This document shows positions 1-8,534 of a stretch of DNA of 64,000 bases, piece by piece. Numbering within the stretch: the first letter of the stretch is position 1; every line of letters starts with the position of its first letter. This stretch comes from Nocardioides marmorisolisilvae (lineage in GTDB: Bacteria > Actinomycetota > Actinomycetes > Propionibacteriales > Nocardioidaceae): the NCBI RefSeq assembly GCF_031656915.1, contig NZ_CP134227.1:1550001-1614000 (forward strand), in the 5' to 3' direction. The notes below the pieces were generated by a model, which searched no databases, was not told where the DNA came from, and saw nothing but the letters and a program-made list of their open reading frames with translations. A program made the translations under genes and the position numbers.

Positions 1-1698
1 GAGCAGACGAACGACGGGAACATCCTGCGCGAAGCGTGCGCGGACGCGGCACCGAAAGCCGCTCGGCTCTCGCTCGCAACCGCGTTGCGGCACGCTGGCC
101 ACCTGGTGTCCAAGGCATCCCACGGAAAGGGCGCGCGCAAGCTGGCCCACAGCGCATCGGGCAAGACCGAGGACGCGGCGATGACCGGCGCGGTCTCTGC
201 CGTGGTCGACGGAAGCCCGGTCGCCGCGCTCGCCGCGCTGCTGCGCGCGCACCACCTCGCGCGGAAGGATCCGGTGCCGCTCATCGACGGCGCCGCCCTG
301 CTCGCCCAGATGGGCAAGCCCAACGAGGCCCTCGCCTTGTTGCGGGCGGTGAAGACCAAGCGACTGCCCGCACACGCACCGTTCACCGTGCCGTGGCCGG
401 CCGTGATGTCGGCCGCGCGCGGTGCAGCCCAGCTCGACCTGCACCACTACGACGCGGCGATCACTGCCTACGCGGCGGCGCGCAAGGCAAACAAGCTGTT
501 GCCCGAGGCCAACCAGGGACGCGCCGCGGCGTACGCGTGCAAGAACGACGACCAGCACGCGATGGTCTTCCTGACCGCCGGTACGACGCGGCAGCAGTTC
601 CCCGACGGCGACTTCGTCGGTGGCGACCCGACCTCCGGCGGCCAGCAGGTCGCCGGACCGGAGGTGCTCGACACCCACCACGGAAAGACCATCACCCTCC
701 CCAACTTCAAGCTTCCGCAGACGGTCGCGGAAGGCGCCGCGTTGAATCAGCCGTACCAGAACTACATTGAAGGGAAGTTGCGTGACCAGGAGAGGGCCGT
801 CGACGCCGCAGCGCAGGCGGCGAGTGTGCCCTACGAGAAATTCATCGACGCCCCGACGACGACTCCGGCGACGGCCGGACGTGCGCAAGACATCCTCCAC
901 GCCGTGGCAGAGACGGGCGTCGATCCCTCGGTCAAGCCACTGTGGGACAAGGCCTGGGCAGCCGAAGGCGTCCTGAGCGAGAAGATGACCAGCGTGCTGG
1001 GGCAGGCCCCGTGTTCGGACAAGGGCGCGTCGCAGGGCGAGCTCCGGGCGGACACCATCGCGTTCGACACGGACTGGCGCAAAGCGCTCGCTGCCGACTA
1101 CCGTCTGGGTACTGCGCTCGCAGCGAACCTGAAGACCCCGGCGGCACACGAGTACGCGATCGCGCAGGCGCGCTCGCATGCATGGAACAACATCGACTTC
1201 CTTGCCCACGAAGACAGTCGGATCGACTTCTACGACTGGCTGTGCCAGGACGAACAGTCGGGGTCCGGGGATCCCGTCAGCGGCTCGGTCGCGACACCCC
1301 CCAGCGCCGCATGCCCCACGGGCATCCAGGGCATGGCGATCAAGTTCAAGCTCTTCGGCATCACCGTGAGCGTCAGCTGCGAGGTCGTCAGCGCGAGCGT
1401 GGCGACCAAGGGCTGGATCGGCGCGTTCGTCAGCGGGACCTACGACTTCGGCAAGCGACAATTGACGATCTTCGGCGGACCCCAGGTGAGTGTCTCGACG
1501 CCGGACGGTCCGACGAAGTTCGGCGGATCGGTCAAGGACGGGATCTACGTGACCGTCGGCGACAAGGGGATCGAGGACATCGGCGCCAGGTACCAGCACG
1601 GCGTGACGTCGACCGTCGGGTCGGTGTCGACCAAGATCGCGGGCGACAAGATGGACTTCACCTTCGTCGGCGCGTTCTCCAGTGCGTTCAGCCGGTGA
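1..1698 (+). CDS. Hypothetical protein, 3' portion (5' end outside window)
   Basis: The frame is open from the first base and a stop is reached at 1698, so about 565 C-terminal residues are visible and the true start lies upstream; a TTG at 85 is the first candidate start inside but has no reason to be the real one. Visible residues ~60-190 are alanine/leucine-rich paired helices reminiscent of TPR-like repeats. The middle is charged and helical, and the last ~110 residues are rich in Gly, Ser, Thr and Val with alternating hydrophobicity, suggesting beta strands ending in a phenylalanine-rich strand. I do not recognise the family. It converges on the acyl-CoA dehydrogenase at 1880, with about 180 bp between them and no clear terminator. 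Confidence 0.6.
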   Translation, partial: EQTNDGNILREACADAAPKAARLSLATALRHAGHLVSKASHGKGARKLAHSASGKTEDAAMTGAVSAVVDGSPVAALAALLRAHHLARKDPVPLIDGAALLAQMGKPNEALALLRAVKTKRLPAHAPFTVPWPAVMSAARGAAQLDLHHYDAAITAYAAARKANKLLPEANQGRAAAYACKNDDQHAMVFLTAGTTRQQFPDGDFVGGDPTSGGQQVAGPEVLDTHHGKTITLPNFKLPQTVAEGAALNQPYQNYIEGKLRDQERAVDAAAQAASVPYEKFIDAPTTTPATAGRAQDILHAVAETGVDPSVKPLWDKAWAAEGVLSEKMTSVLGQAPCSDKGASQGELRADTIAFDTDWRKALAADYRLGTALAANLKTPAAHEYAIAQARSHAWNNIDFLAHEDSRIDFYDWLCQDEQSGSGDPVSGSVATPPSAACPTGIQGMAIKFKLFGITVSVSCEVVSASVATKGWIGAFVSGTYDFGKRQLTIFGGPQVSVSTPDGPTKFGGSVKDGIYVTVGDKGIEDIGARYQHGVTSTVGSVSTKIAGDKMDFTFVGAFSSAFSR

Positions 1699-1879
1699 GC
1701 CGTTCGGGCATCAGGGCATCTTGCGCCCTTCGTGCGGGTGGTCCACCGCGCGGATCTGTCACACAGCGTCACATAGGTGCGCGCCGCGTGGTTCGACTCG
1801 TTCGTAGCCGGTCTGGTGCAACACCCGGCGCTCACCGGATCCCGGGCATCGCCCTTGCCGATATGACTGCGAAACCCGC

Positions 1880-3064
1880 TCAGAGCTCGGACTGGACCCC
1901 CGCAAGGAGCTGTCGTGCCATCACGATCCGCTGCACCTGGTTGGTGCCCTCGTAGATCTGGGTGATCTTGGCGTCGCGCATCATCCGCTCGACGGGGTAG
2001 TCAGAGGTGTAGCCGTAGCCACCGAGGACCTGGACGGCATTGGTGGTGACCTCCATCGCGACGTCGGAGGCGAAGCACTTCGCCGCCGCACCGAAGAAGG
2101 TCAGGTCGGCGTCCCCGCGCTCGGACTTCCCCGCCGCGGCGTAGGTCAGCTGCCGGGCCGCCTCCACCTTCATGCCCATGTCGGCCAGCATGAACTGCAG
2201 GCCCTGGAAGTCCGCGATCGGCCGGCCGAACTGCTGACGCTGCTTGGCGTAGTCCAGCGCGTAGTCCACCGCGCCCTGAGCCACCCCGACCGCCTGCGCA
2301 GCGATCGTCACCCGGGTGTGGTCCAGGGTCTTCATCGCGGTCGCGAACCCGGTGCCCTCCGCGCCAATCATCCGATCCGCCGGGATCCGCACGTTGTCCA
2401 GGTAGACCTCCCGGGTCGGGGAGCCCTTGATGCCCAGCTTCTTCTCCTTCGCCCCGAACGAGACGCCCTCGTCGGACTTCTCCACCACGAACGCCGAGAT
2501 CCCCTTGCTGCGCGCCTCCGGGTCGGTCACCGCCATCACCGTGTAGAACTCCGACTCCCCGGCGTTGGTGATCCACCGCTTCACCCCGTTGAGCACGTAG
2601 AAGACCCCCTCGCTGGTCTCCTCACGCACCGCCTTGGTCTTCATGCTCACCGCGTCCGACCCCGCATCCGGCTCGGACAGGCAGTACGAGAACCCACCCT
2701 CACCGCGAGCCAACGCGCCCAGGTACCTCGTCTTCAGCTCCTCCGAGCCCGAGATCTGCACCGGCAACGAACCCAGCTTGTTCACCGCCGGGATCAGGCT
2801 CGCCGACACACACGCCCGAGCCACCTCCTCGATCACCAGCACGGTCGCCAGGGCATCCGCTCCCGCACCGCCGTACTCCTCCGGCACGTGGGGTGCGTGG
2901 AAGTCCGCCGCCAACAACGCCTCGGCCGCCTCCGACGGATAGCGCACCTGCTCATCGACCTCGGCAGCGAACGGCGCCACCTTCGCGTCACACACCGCCC
3001 GGACCGCCTCACGCACCGCACGGTGCTCGTCGGACAGCGTGAACAAGGGGAAGTCAGAGGTCAT
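1880..3064 (-). CDS. Acyl-CoA dehydrogenase (FadE25-like)
   Basis: FAD-dependent alpha,beta-dehydrogenation of an acyl-CoA in beta-oxidation or branched-chain amino acid breakdown; electrons pass to ETF. The 394-residue protein has the usual length and order: helical N-terminal domain, beta middle domain with the signature around YCLSEPDAGSDA, and C-terminal helical domain ending in YEGTNQVQR, which carries the usual catalytic-base Glu. Starting with MTSDFPLFTLSDEHRAVREA matches short/medium-chain members. It lies a few genes from purE/purK, as fadE25 does in mycobacteria. Its start codon overlaps a possible start of the divergent MFS gene (CATG at 3062-3065). Substrate cannot be told from sequence. 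Confidence 0.93.
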   Translation of the reverse strand: MTSDFPLFTLSDEHRAVREAVRAVCDAKVAPFAAEVDEQVRYPSEAAEALLAADFHAPHVPEEYGGAGADALATVLVIEEVARACVSASLIPAVNKLGSLPVQISGSEELKTRYLGALARGEGGFSYCLSEPDAGSDAVSMKTKAVREETSEGVFYVLNGVKRWITNAGESEFYTVMAVTDPEARSKGISAFVVEKSDEGVSFGAKEKKLGIKGSPTREVYLDNVRIPADRMIGAEGTGFATAMKTLDHTRVTIAAQAVGVAQGAVDYALDYAKQRQQFGRPIADFQGLQFMLADMGMKVEAARQLTYAAAGKSERGDADLTFFGAAAKCFASDVAMEVTTNAVQVLGGYGYTSDYPVERMMRDAKITQIYEGTNQVQRIVMARQLLAGVQSEL

Positions 3065-3110
3065 GGCCCGATTCTATGGGCCGGCGACCGCCCTGCTTGG
3101 ATGGCTGCCG

Positions 3111-4415
3111 ATGAGTGGAATGCGGCGGCTGTTCGCCGACACCCGACCCCTGGCGGTCCCGGAGTTCCGGCGACTGTGGTCGGCGAACATCATCACCGTC
3201 ATCGGCGCCCAACTGACCGTCGTGGCGGTGCCGGCGCAGATCTACGACCTGACCCGGTCTTCGGCGTACGTCGGCCTGACCGGGATCTTCGGCCTGGTCC
3301 CGCTCATCGTGCTCGGGCTGTACGGCGGCGCGCTGGCGGATGTGATGGACCGGCGTCGACTGCTGATGATCACCACCGCCGGACTCATCGTCACGAGCGG
3401 GATCTTCTGGCTGCAGGCGTTCCTCGGGATGCGCAGCGTCTGGCTGCTGCTGGTCGTGTTCGCGCTGCAGCAGGCGTTCTTCGCGGTGAACCAGCCGACT
3501 CGCAGCGCGCTGCTGCCCCGCCTGGTGCCCACGGAGCAGCTGCCCGCAGCCAATGCGTTGAACATGACCGTCAGCCAGTTCGGAGCGATCGCGGGTCCGT
3601 TGATCGGCGGCGCGCTGATCCCGGTCCTCGGCTACTCGTGGCTCTACCTGTGCGACACGATCACGCTGACCGCCACCTTGTGGGCGGTGTGGACCCTCCC
3701 ACCGATGCTGCCCGAGGGTGTCACGGGTCGTGCCGGGGTCCGCTCGGTGCTCGACGGGCTGGGCTACCTGCGCGGCCACAAGGTGCTGCTGATGTCCTTC
3801 GTCGTCGACATCATCGCGATGGTGTTCGGGATGCCGCGGGCGCTCTTCCCCCAGATCGCGCACCAGAGCTTCGGCGGACCCGTCGAAGGTGGCCTCGCCT
3901 TCGCCCTGCTCTTCGCCGGGATCCCGCTCGGCGCCGTCCTCGGCGGGATCTTCTCGGGGTGGGTCTCCCGGGTGTCGCGACAAGGGCTCGCGGTCGTGGT
4001 CGCGATCGTGGTGTGGGGCGGGGCCATGGTGCTCTTCGGGCTGGCCTCCGGCGCGGCGCACGGCCGGGCCGGACCGTTCCTGGGCCTGGCGCTGCTCGGG
4101 CTGGTGATCGGCGGGGCCGCCGACATGGCCTCGGCGGCGTTCCGATCGACGATGCTGATGGAGGCAGCCGGCGACGCCGTACGGGGACGGCTGCAGGGGG
4201 TCTTCATCGTGGTGGTGGTCGGCGGGCCCAGGATCGCGGACGTCGCGCACGGCGGTGTCGCGGCTGTTGCCGGCACCGGTCCGACCGCTGCCGGAGGCGG
4301 CGTGCTCGTCGTCGCACTCGTCCTGGTCGCCGCCGCTGTGGTGCCGACGTTCGTCCGCTACCGGGTCTCCCGCGGCGGGTCCGGAGCCGGTCCGTCGCCG
4401 CGTACGACGTCGTAG
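3111..4415 (+). CDS. MFS transporter, probable drug/solute exporter
   Basis: Polytopic inner-membrane protein of about 434 residues with 10-12 predicted hydrophobic segments, of the MFS_3/enterobactin-exporter-like type. The N-terminus from 3111 (MSGMRRLFADTRPL then EFRRLWSANI) fits the family, where a short basic stretch precedes helix 1. Upstream in-frame starts at 3063 and 3039 would add a non-conserved leader and overlap the divergent acyl-CoA dehydrogenase. The loop between helices 2 and 3 has the expected GGALADVMDRRRLL (motif A-like G-x-x-x-D-R-x-x-R). Substrate unknown. The next gene begins 10 bp after the stop, so read-through into the CoA-binding gene is likely. Confidence 0.85.
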   Translation: MSGMRRLFADTRPLAVPEFRRLWSANIITVIGAQLTVVAVPAQIYDLTRSSAYVGLTGIFGLVPLIVLGLYGGALADVMDRRRLLMITTAGLIVTSGIFWLQAFLGMRSVWLLLVVFALQQAFFAVNQPTRSALLPRLVPTEQLPAANALNMTVSQFGAIAGPLIGGALIPVLGYSWLYLCDTITLTATLWAVWTLPPMLPEGVTGRAGVRSVLDGLGYLRGHKVLLMSFVVDIIAMVFGMPRALFPQIAHQSFGGPVEGGLAFALLFAGIPLGAVLGGIFSGWVSRVSRQGLAVVVAIVVWGGAMVLFGLASGAAHGRAGPFLGLALLGLVIGGAADMASAAFRSTMLMEAAGDAVRGRLQGVFIVVVVGGPRIADVAHGGVAAVAGTGPTAAGGGVLVVALVLVAAAVVPTFVRYRVSRGGSGAGPSPRTTS

Positions 4416-4425
4416 GCTCCAGGTC

Positions 4426-4881
4426 ATGGCACTCCCCTGGCAGGATCAGGCCGCGATCGACCTGATGCTGGACGACTGTGTGACCTGGGCGGTCGTGGGA
4501 CTGTCGGGCGACCCGTCGCGTACCGCGTACGAGATCGCAGCGCTGCTGCAGCACAAGGGCAAGCGGATCGTGCCGATCCACCCTCGCTTCGACGACCCCG
4601 CCGAGCCGGGCACCGTGCTGGGCGAGCAGGGGTATCCAACGCTGGCCGCCGTCCCCTTCCCCGTCGACGTCGTGGACGTGTTCCGGCGGTCGGGCCAGGC
4701 CGGTCCGTTCGCCGACCAGGCCGTGCAGATCGGCGCCCGGGGCGTCTGGTTCCAGCTGGGGGTGGTCGACCAGGCTGCCTTCGAGCGGACCCGTGCCGCC
4801 GGCGTACCGATGGTGATGGACACCTGCCCCGCGATCGAGTGGCGCCGGCGACCGCCGCCGAGGGCTCCCAGTAGTGCCTGA
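4426..4881 (+). CDS. CoA-binding domain protein (YccU-like)
   Basis: Small cytosolic Rossmann-fold protein of 151 residues belonging to the CoA_binding_2 family. Visible are the N-terminal strand/loop TWAVVGLSGDPSRTAY, which forms the nucleotide pocket, the central IVPIHPRF strand and the C-terminal MVMDTCPAIEW motif with the conserved Asp-Thr-Cys typical of this family. The biochemical role of such proteins is not established; they resemble the CoA-binding domain of succinyl-CoA synthetase. The ATG at 4426 gives the standard family start; a longer frame reaching back to 4255 overlaps the MFS gene. The last 8 bases overlap the ArfB gene, implying translational coupling. Confidence 0.88.
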   Translation: MALPWQDQAAIDLMLDDCVTWAVVGLSGDPSRTAYEIAALLQHKGKRIVPIHPRFDDPAEPGTVLGEQGYPTLAAVPFPVDVVDVFRRSGQAGPFADQAVQIGARGVWFQLGVVDQAAFERTRAAGVPMVMDTCPAIEWRRRPPPRAPSSA

Positions 4882-5305
4882 CCTCTTCGTGCCGCCGGGC
4901 CCGGGACTCCCTGAGGGCCTGGTGATCCCCGGCGACGAGCTGGTGGAGCGCTTCTCGAAGTCGTCGGGGCCCGGCGGCCAGTCGGTGAACACCACGGACA
5001 GCCGCGTCGAGCTGAGCCTCGACGTCGCGCACTCGCCGTCACTGACCGAGGCACAACGGCAGCGCGCCGCGGCGATGCTCGGCGGCCCGACGATCACCGT
5101 GACCGCCTCCGAGCAGCGCTCCCAGCACCGCAACCGGATGGCGGCCAGGGAGAGGCTCGCCGAACGGCTCCGCGCGGCGCTGGCTCCCCCACCGCCGGCA
5201 CGCGTGCCCACGAAGCCGACCCGCGGCTCGCAACGGCGCCGGGTCGAGGGCAAGCGCCGGCGCGCGCAGATCAAGGCGATGCGACGCCGCGTCGACAAGG
5301 GCTGA
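4874..5305 (+). CDS. arfB: Peptidyl-tRNA hydrolase ArfB (ribosome rescue)
   Basis: Releases the nascent chain from ribosomes stalled at the 3' end of non-stop mRNA. The 143-residue protein has the catalytic GGQ at residues 34-36 within SKSSGPGGQSVNTTDSRVEL, the class-I release factor signature, and a basic C-terminal tail (KRRRAQIKAMRRR) that in ArfB/YaeJ enters the empty mRNA channel. Length and architecture match ArfB rather than a full release factor. It starts with GTG at 4874, overlapping the CoA-binding gene by 8 bp. Confidence 0.95.
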   Translation: MPDLFVPPGPGLPEGLVIPGDELVERFSKSSGPGGQSVNTTDSRVELSLDVAHSPSLTEAQRQRAAAMLGGPTITVTASEQRSQHRNRMAARERLAERLRAALAPPPPARVPTKPTRGSQRRRVEGKRRRAQIKAMRRRVDKG

Positions 5306-5365
5306 GCGGCGGGCTCAACTCAGCCCAAGGCCGCAGGGACTCCGGCGCCAGACACCCAGCGTTCT

Positions 5366-5381
5366 TCGAATGTATCTGCGA
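5366..5381 (+). promoter_or_regulatory. Candidate LexA/SOS-type box (weak)
   Basis: TCGAATGTATCTGCGA lies about 30 bp before the DUF222-HNH start. It agrees at 11 of 16 positions with the actinobacterial SOS palindrome TCGAAC-N4-GTTCGA, with a good left half and a degraded right half. Some mycobacterial 13E12 genes are known LexA targets, which is the only reason to name it. Confidence 0.25.
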
Positions 5382-5412
5382 TTGTGTCGGTGTTCGGGCC
5401 TAGGGTTGTTTC

Positions 5413-6795
5413 ATGGTCTCGGGGAGCAGCGTTCGCGGCGATGTGTCGGTTGCGGGTGCGGTGCTGGCCGGGATCCGGGCGGACCAGGAGGTCGTGCAGG
5501 CGGCTGAGGCGTCCAAGCTGGCCGGGGTGCTGGCCTGGTGTGAGCTGCATGTGACCGAGGACCCGGACCGGGCAGCCACCTGGGGTGGGGCCCCGGTCCG
5601 GCTCGGGGGCGTCGGGTGTCCGTGGGTCGGTGAGTTCACCCTCACCGAGCTCGCGGCCGGGCTGGGGATGAGCCCGGCCGGGGCCCGGGCGCTGGTGGCC
5701 GAGGTGCTCGAGCTGGCGTTCCGGCTCCCACGGTTGTGGGCGCGGGTGCAGGGCGGGGAGGTGGCGGCGTGGCGGGCCCGGCGGATCGCCGAGCAGACCC
5801 AGATCCTCACCATCGAGGCCGCCGGGTTCCTCGACGCCCAGGTCGCCGGGTTCGCCGCCCGGATGGGCGCCACCGCGGTGGACCGGCTCCTCGCCGAGGC
5901 GGTGGCCCGGTTCATGCCCGACCTGGCACGCGAGCAGCGCGAGCAGGCAGCGGATGCTCGCCGGTTCGACATCGACCACGCCCGGGTCTCCTTCGCCGGG
6001 ACCAGCCGGGTCGAAGCCGAGCTGGACCTGGCCGACGCGCTGGACCTGGACGCCGCGATCGCCGCACTCGCCGCAGAGCTGAAGCAGCTCGGCGCCGACC
6101 TCGGCCTGGACCAGCGCCGGGCACTGGCCGCCGGAGAGCTGGCCCGCCGCCAGCTCGCCCTGGACCTCGACACGGCAACCGGCACCGGCACCGACACCGA
6201 CACCGACACCGTGGACCAGCCCGCCGAAGATCGGCCCCCTGCCCGGGCCGCCCGGGGGCACGGTCGCCGGGACCTGACCCTGTACGCACACCTGCCCACC
6301 GACACGCTCCACCCCACCCCGACCGAGGCCGCAAGCACCCCCCACGCCCTCGCGGGCGCGACCGTCAGCCTGGAGGGACACCACGATCCGGTGATCACCC
6401 TGGACACCCTGCGGGACTGGCTCACGATCTCCGCAGACATCCATGTCACGATCCGCCCGATCATCGACCTCAACGCCGACCTGACCAGCACCAGCCGATT
6501 CGCCGCCGGACCGCACCGCGAACAGATCATCCTGCGCGACCGCACCTGCGCCGCACCCCACTGCAGCCGCCCGGCCCGACACCTCGACCTGGACCACACC
6601 ACGGCCTGGGACGACCAGGGCCCACCCGGGCAGACCAGATCGTCGAACCTCGCCGCGCTATGCCGACACCACCACCGAGCCAAGACACTGACCAGCTGGA
6701 CCTACCAGCAGCTACTCCCCGGCGTGCTCCTCTGGAAGACCCCACACGGGCTCCGCCACCTCACCACCACCGGCCACACCATCGACCTGAACTGA
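5413..6795 (+). CDS. DUF222 / HNH endonuclease domain protein (13E12 repeat family)
   Basis: 460-residue member of the actinobacterial 13E12/REP13E12 family, often multi-copy and of unproven function. Residues ~1-380 are the helical DUF222 region. Near residues 255-275 is a low-complexity TGTGTDTDTDT stretch encoded by repeated ACCGGC/ACCGAC hexamers. The C-terminus is an HNH fold: a Cys pair region (RTCAAPHCSRPARHLDLDH), then the Asn and His of SSNLAALCRHHHRAKT. The His-Asn-His residues all look intact, so nuclease activity is plausible. It starts at ATG 5413 after a 107-bp gap holding a weak SOS-like box. The stop lies 11 bp from the convergent purE stop. Confidence 0.9.
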   Translation: MVSGSSVRGDVSVAGAVLAGIRADQEVVQAAEASKLAGVLAWCELHVTEDPDRAATWGGAPVRLGGVGCPWVGEFTLTELAAGLGMSPAGARALVAEVLELAFRLPRLWARVQGGEVAAWRARRIAEQTQILTIEAAGFLDAQVAGFAARMGATAVDRLLAEAVARFMPDLAREQREQAADARRFDIDHARVSFAGTSRVEAELDLADALDLDAAIAALAAELKQLGADLGLDQRRALAAGELARRQLALDLDTATGTGTDTDTDTVDQPAEDRPPARAARGHGRRDLTLYAHLPTDTLHPTPTEAASTPHALAGATVSLEGHHDPVITLDTLRDWLTISADIHVTIRPIIDLNADLTSTSRFAAGPHREQIILRDRTCAAPHCSRPARHLDLDHTTAWDDQGPPGQTRSSNLAALCRHHHRAKTLTSWTYQQLLPGVLLWKTPHGLRHLTTTGHTIDLN

Positions 6796-6806
6796 CGGCG
6801 AAGTCC

Positions 6807-7358
6807 TCAGAACCCCAGCCTGTGCCCGGCCTCGCCGCGTACGGCCTTGCCCTTCTCCTGCGCGGTCGCCTTCAGCGCCGCCTGGAAGTCGGTCATCCGC
6901 TGCCGCAGGTCGGCATCGGAGGCCGCCAGGATCCGTACGGCGAGCAGCCCGGCATTGCGGGCGTTGCCGACCGCCACCGTGGCGACCGGAACCCCGGCTG
7001 GCATCTGCACGATCGAGAGCAGCGAGTCGAGGCCGTCGAGGTACTTCAACGGCACCGGGACGCCGATCACCGGCAGCGGGGTCACCGCGGCGAGCATGCC
7101 GGGCAGGTGGGCCGCCCCGCCGGCGCCGGCGATGAGCACCTGCAGCCCGCGACCGGCGGCGTCCTTGCCGTAGGCGAGCATCTCCTCGGGCATCCGGTGC
7201 GCCGAGACGACGTCGGCCTCGAAGGCGACGTCGAACTCCGCCAGCGCGTCGGCTGCGGCGCGCATCACCGGCCAGTCGGAGTCCGAGCCCATCACGATCC
7301 CGACCCGGGGACCGGCGCCAGCCGACGCCCCGCTCAGGTGCATGTCACTCACTGGCAT
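6807..7358 (-). CDS. purE: 5-(carboxyamino)imidazole ribonucleotide mutase PurE
   Basis: Class I PurE converts N5-CAIR to CAIR in de novo purine synthesis, using the product of PurK encoded just upstream. The 183-residue protein carries the signature [13 protein letters not shown] near the N-terminus, [15 protein letters not shown], and the [11 protein letters not shown] loop that holds the reactive-site residues. Two starts are possible: 7358, which overlaps purK by 14 bp and has GGAGAG at good spacing, or 7343, just past the purK stop. I prefer 7358 on the ribosome site. Either way purK and purE are coupled. Confidence 0.96.
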   Translation of the reverse strand: MPVSDMHLSGASAGAGPRVGIVMGSDSDWPVMRAAADALAEFDVAFEADVVSAHRMPEEMLAYGKDAAGRGLQVLIAGAGGAAHLPGMLAAVTPLPVIGVPVPLKYLDGLDSLLSIVQMPAGVPVATVAVGNARNAGLLAVRILAASDADLRQRMTDFQAALKATAQEKGKAVRGEAGHRLGF

Positions 7359-8508
7359 CTCCCAGCTCTCCGGCGAACCACGCGGCCGCGTGTCGGGCGC
7401 GCTTCAGGCAGTCGTCGAGGTCTTCACCGTAGGCGTTGACGTGGCCCACCTTGCGACCGGGACGCAACGACTTGCCGTAGAGGTGCACGCGCAGCCGCGG
7501 ATCGCGGGCAAGCGCGTGCGGGTAGCCGTCGTACAGTGGGGCGGCGCCGCTGACCGGCAGGATGTTGACCATCACCGTCCACGGCGCCCGGGCCTCGGGC
7601 GCCCCGAGCGGCAGGTCCAGCACCGCACGCAGGTGGTTCTCGAACTGCGAGGTGACCGCACCGTCCTGGCTCCAGTGGCCGGTGTTGTGCGGACGCATCG
7701 CCAGCTCGTTGACCAGGACGCGGCCGTCGACGGTCTCGAAGAGCTCCACGGCGAGGATGCCGGTGACGCCGAGCTCGGCTGCGATCCGCATCGCGATCTG
7801 CTGAGCCTGCATCGCCAGGGCGGGTGCGAGATCGGGGGCGGGTGCGACCACCTCGGTACAGATCCCGTCGCGCTGCGTCGAGGCGACCACCGGGTAGGCG
7901 GCGACCTGCCCGCTGGGCGACCGGGCGACCAGTGCGGAGAGCTCGCGACGGAAGTCGACGCGCTCCTCGGCCAGCAGGCGGACCCCCGCAGCAGCGGCCA
8001 CCTCGAACGCCTCGGCAGCCTCGGCCTCGGTGTCGATGAACCACACGCCCTTGCCGTCGTACCCCCCGCGCGTGGTCTTGAGCACGCACGGGAGTCCGAA
8101 CGCGCGCACGTCGCGTGGAGACGAGACGAAGCTGTACCGCGGAGACGCGATGCCCAGCCCGCTGAGGGCCTCCCGCATCACCCCCTTGTCCTGGGCGTGC
8201 ACCAGCGCGTCCGGCCCCGGTCGGACGGCGACGCCGGCTTCCTCGAGGGCGTGCAGGTGCCCGGTGGGAACGTGCTCGTGGTCGAAGGTGACCACCGCGC
8301 ACCCCGCGGTGACCTCCCGCAGCGTGTCGAGATCGGTGTGGTCGCCGACCACGTGGTCTGCGATGACCTGGGCGGCGGAGGCGTCGGGGCCCTCCGCGAG
8401 CAGGCGGAGCGGGACGCCCATCACGGCGGCCGGCTCGGCCAGCATCCTGGCCAACTGCCCTCCCCCGATGACGGCGACGGTCGGCACAGGCTGGTCGGCG
8501 GGTGGCAC
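7345..8508 (-). CDS. purK: N5-carboxyaminoimidazole ribonucleotide synthase PurK
   Basis: ATP-grasp enzyme that carboxylates AIR with bicarbonate to give N5-CAIR. The 387 residues show the N-terminal preATP-grasp domain ([17 protein letters not shown]), the ATP-grasp core with [14 protein letters not shown] and [18 protein letters not shown], and the metal/ATP site ending in [19 protein letters not shown], which is diagnostic for PurK. First gene of a two-gene purKE unit; the 26 bp before the neighbouring cyclase gene's 3' end leave little room for a separate promoter, so transcription may enter from the birA side. Confidence 0.97.
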   Translation of the reverse strand: MPPADQPVPTVAVIGGGQLARMLAEPAAVMGVPLRLLAEGPDASAAQVIADHVVGDHTDLDTLREVTAGCAVVTFDHEHVPTGHLHALEEAGVAVRPGPDALVHAQDKGVMREALSGLGIASPRYSFVSSPRDVRAFGLPCVLKTTRGGYDGKGVWFIDTEAEAAEAFEVAAAAGVRLLAEERVDFRRELSALVARSPSGQVAAYPVVASTQRDGICTEVVAPAPDLAPALAMQAQQIAMRIAAELGVTGILAVELFETVDGRVLVNELAMRPHNTGHWSQDGAVTSQFENHLRAVLDLPLGAPEARAPWTVMVNILPVSGAAPLYDGYPHALARDPRLRVHLYGKSLRPGRKVGHVNAYGEDLDDCLKRARHAAAWFAGELGDASE

Positions 8509-8534
8509 CCGGGCAGACTACCGAGGGCGCCGGG

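Noticed and set aside
1699-1879. Terminator between the first gene and the convergent dehydrogenase
   Set aside because: Only short imperfect stems are visible; none with a stable stem and U-tract.
2318-4465. Plus-strand open frame of 715 codons
   Set aside because: Runs across an acyl-CoA dehydrogenase on the other strand and the MFS gene in another frame; Arg/Pro/Gly-rich shadow.
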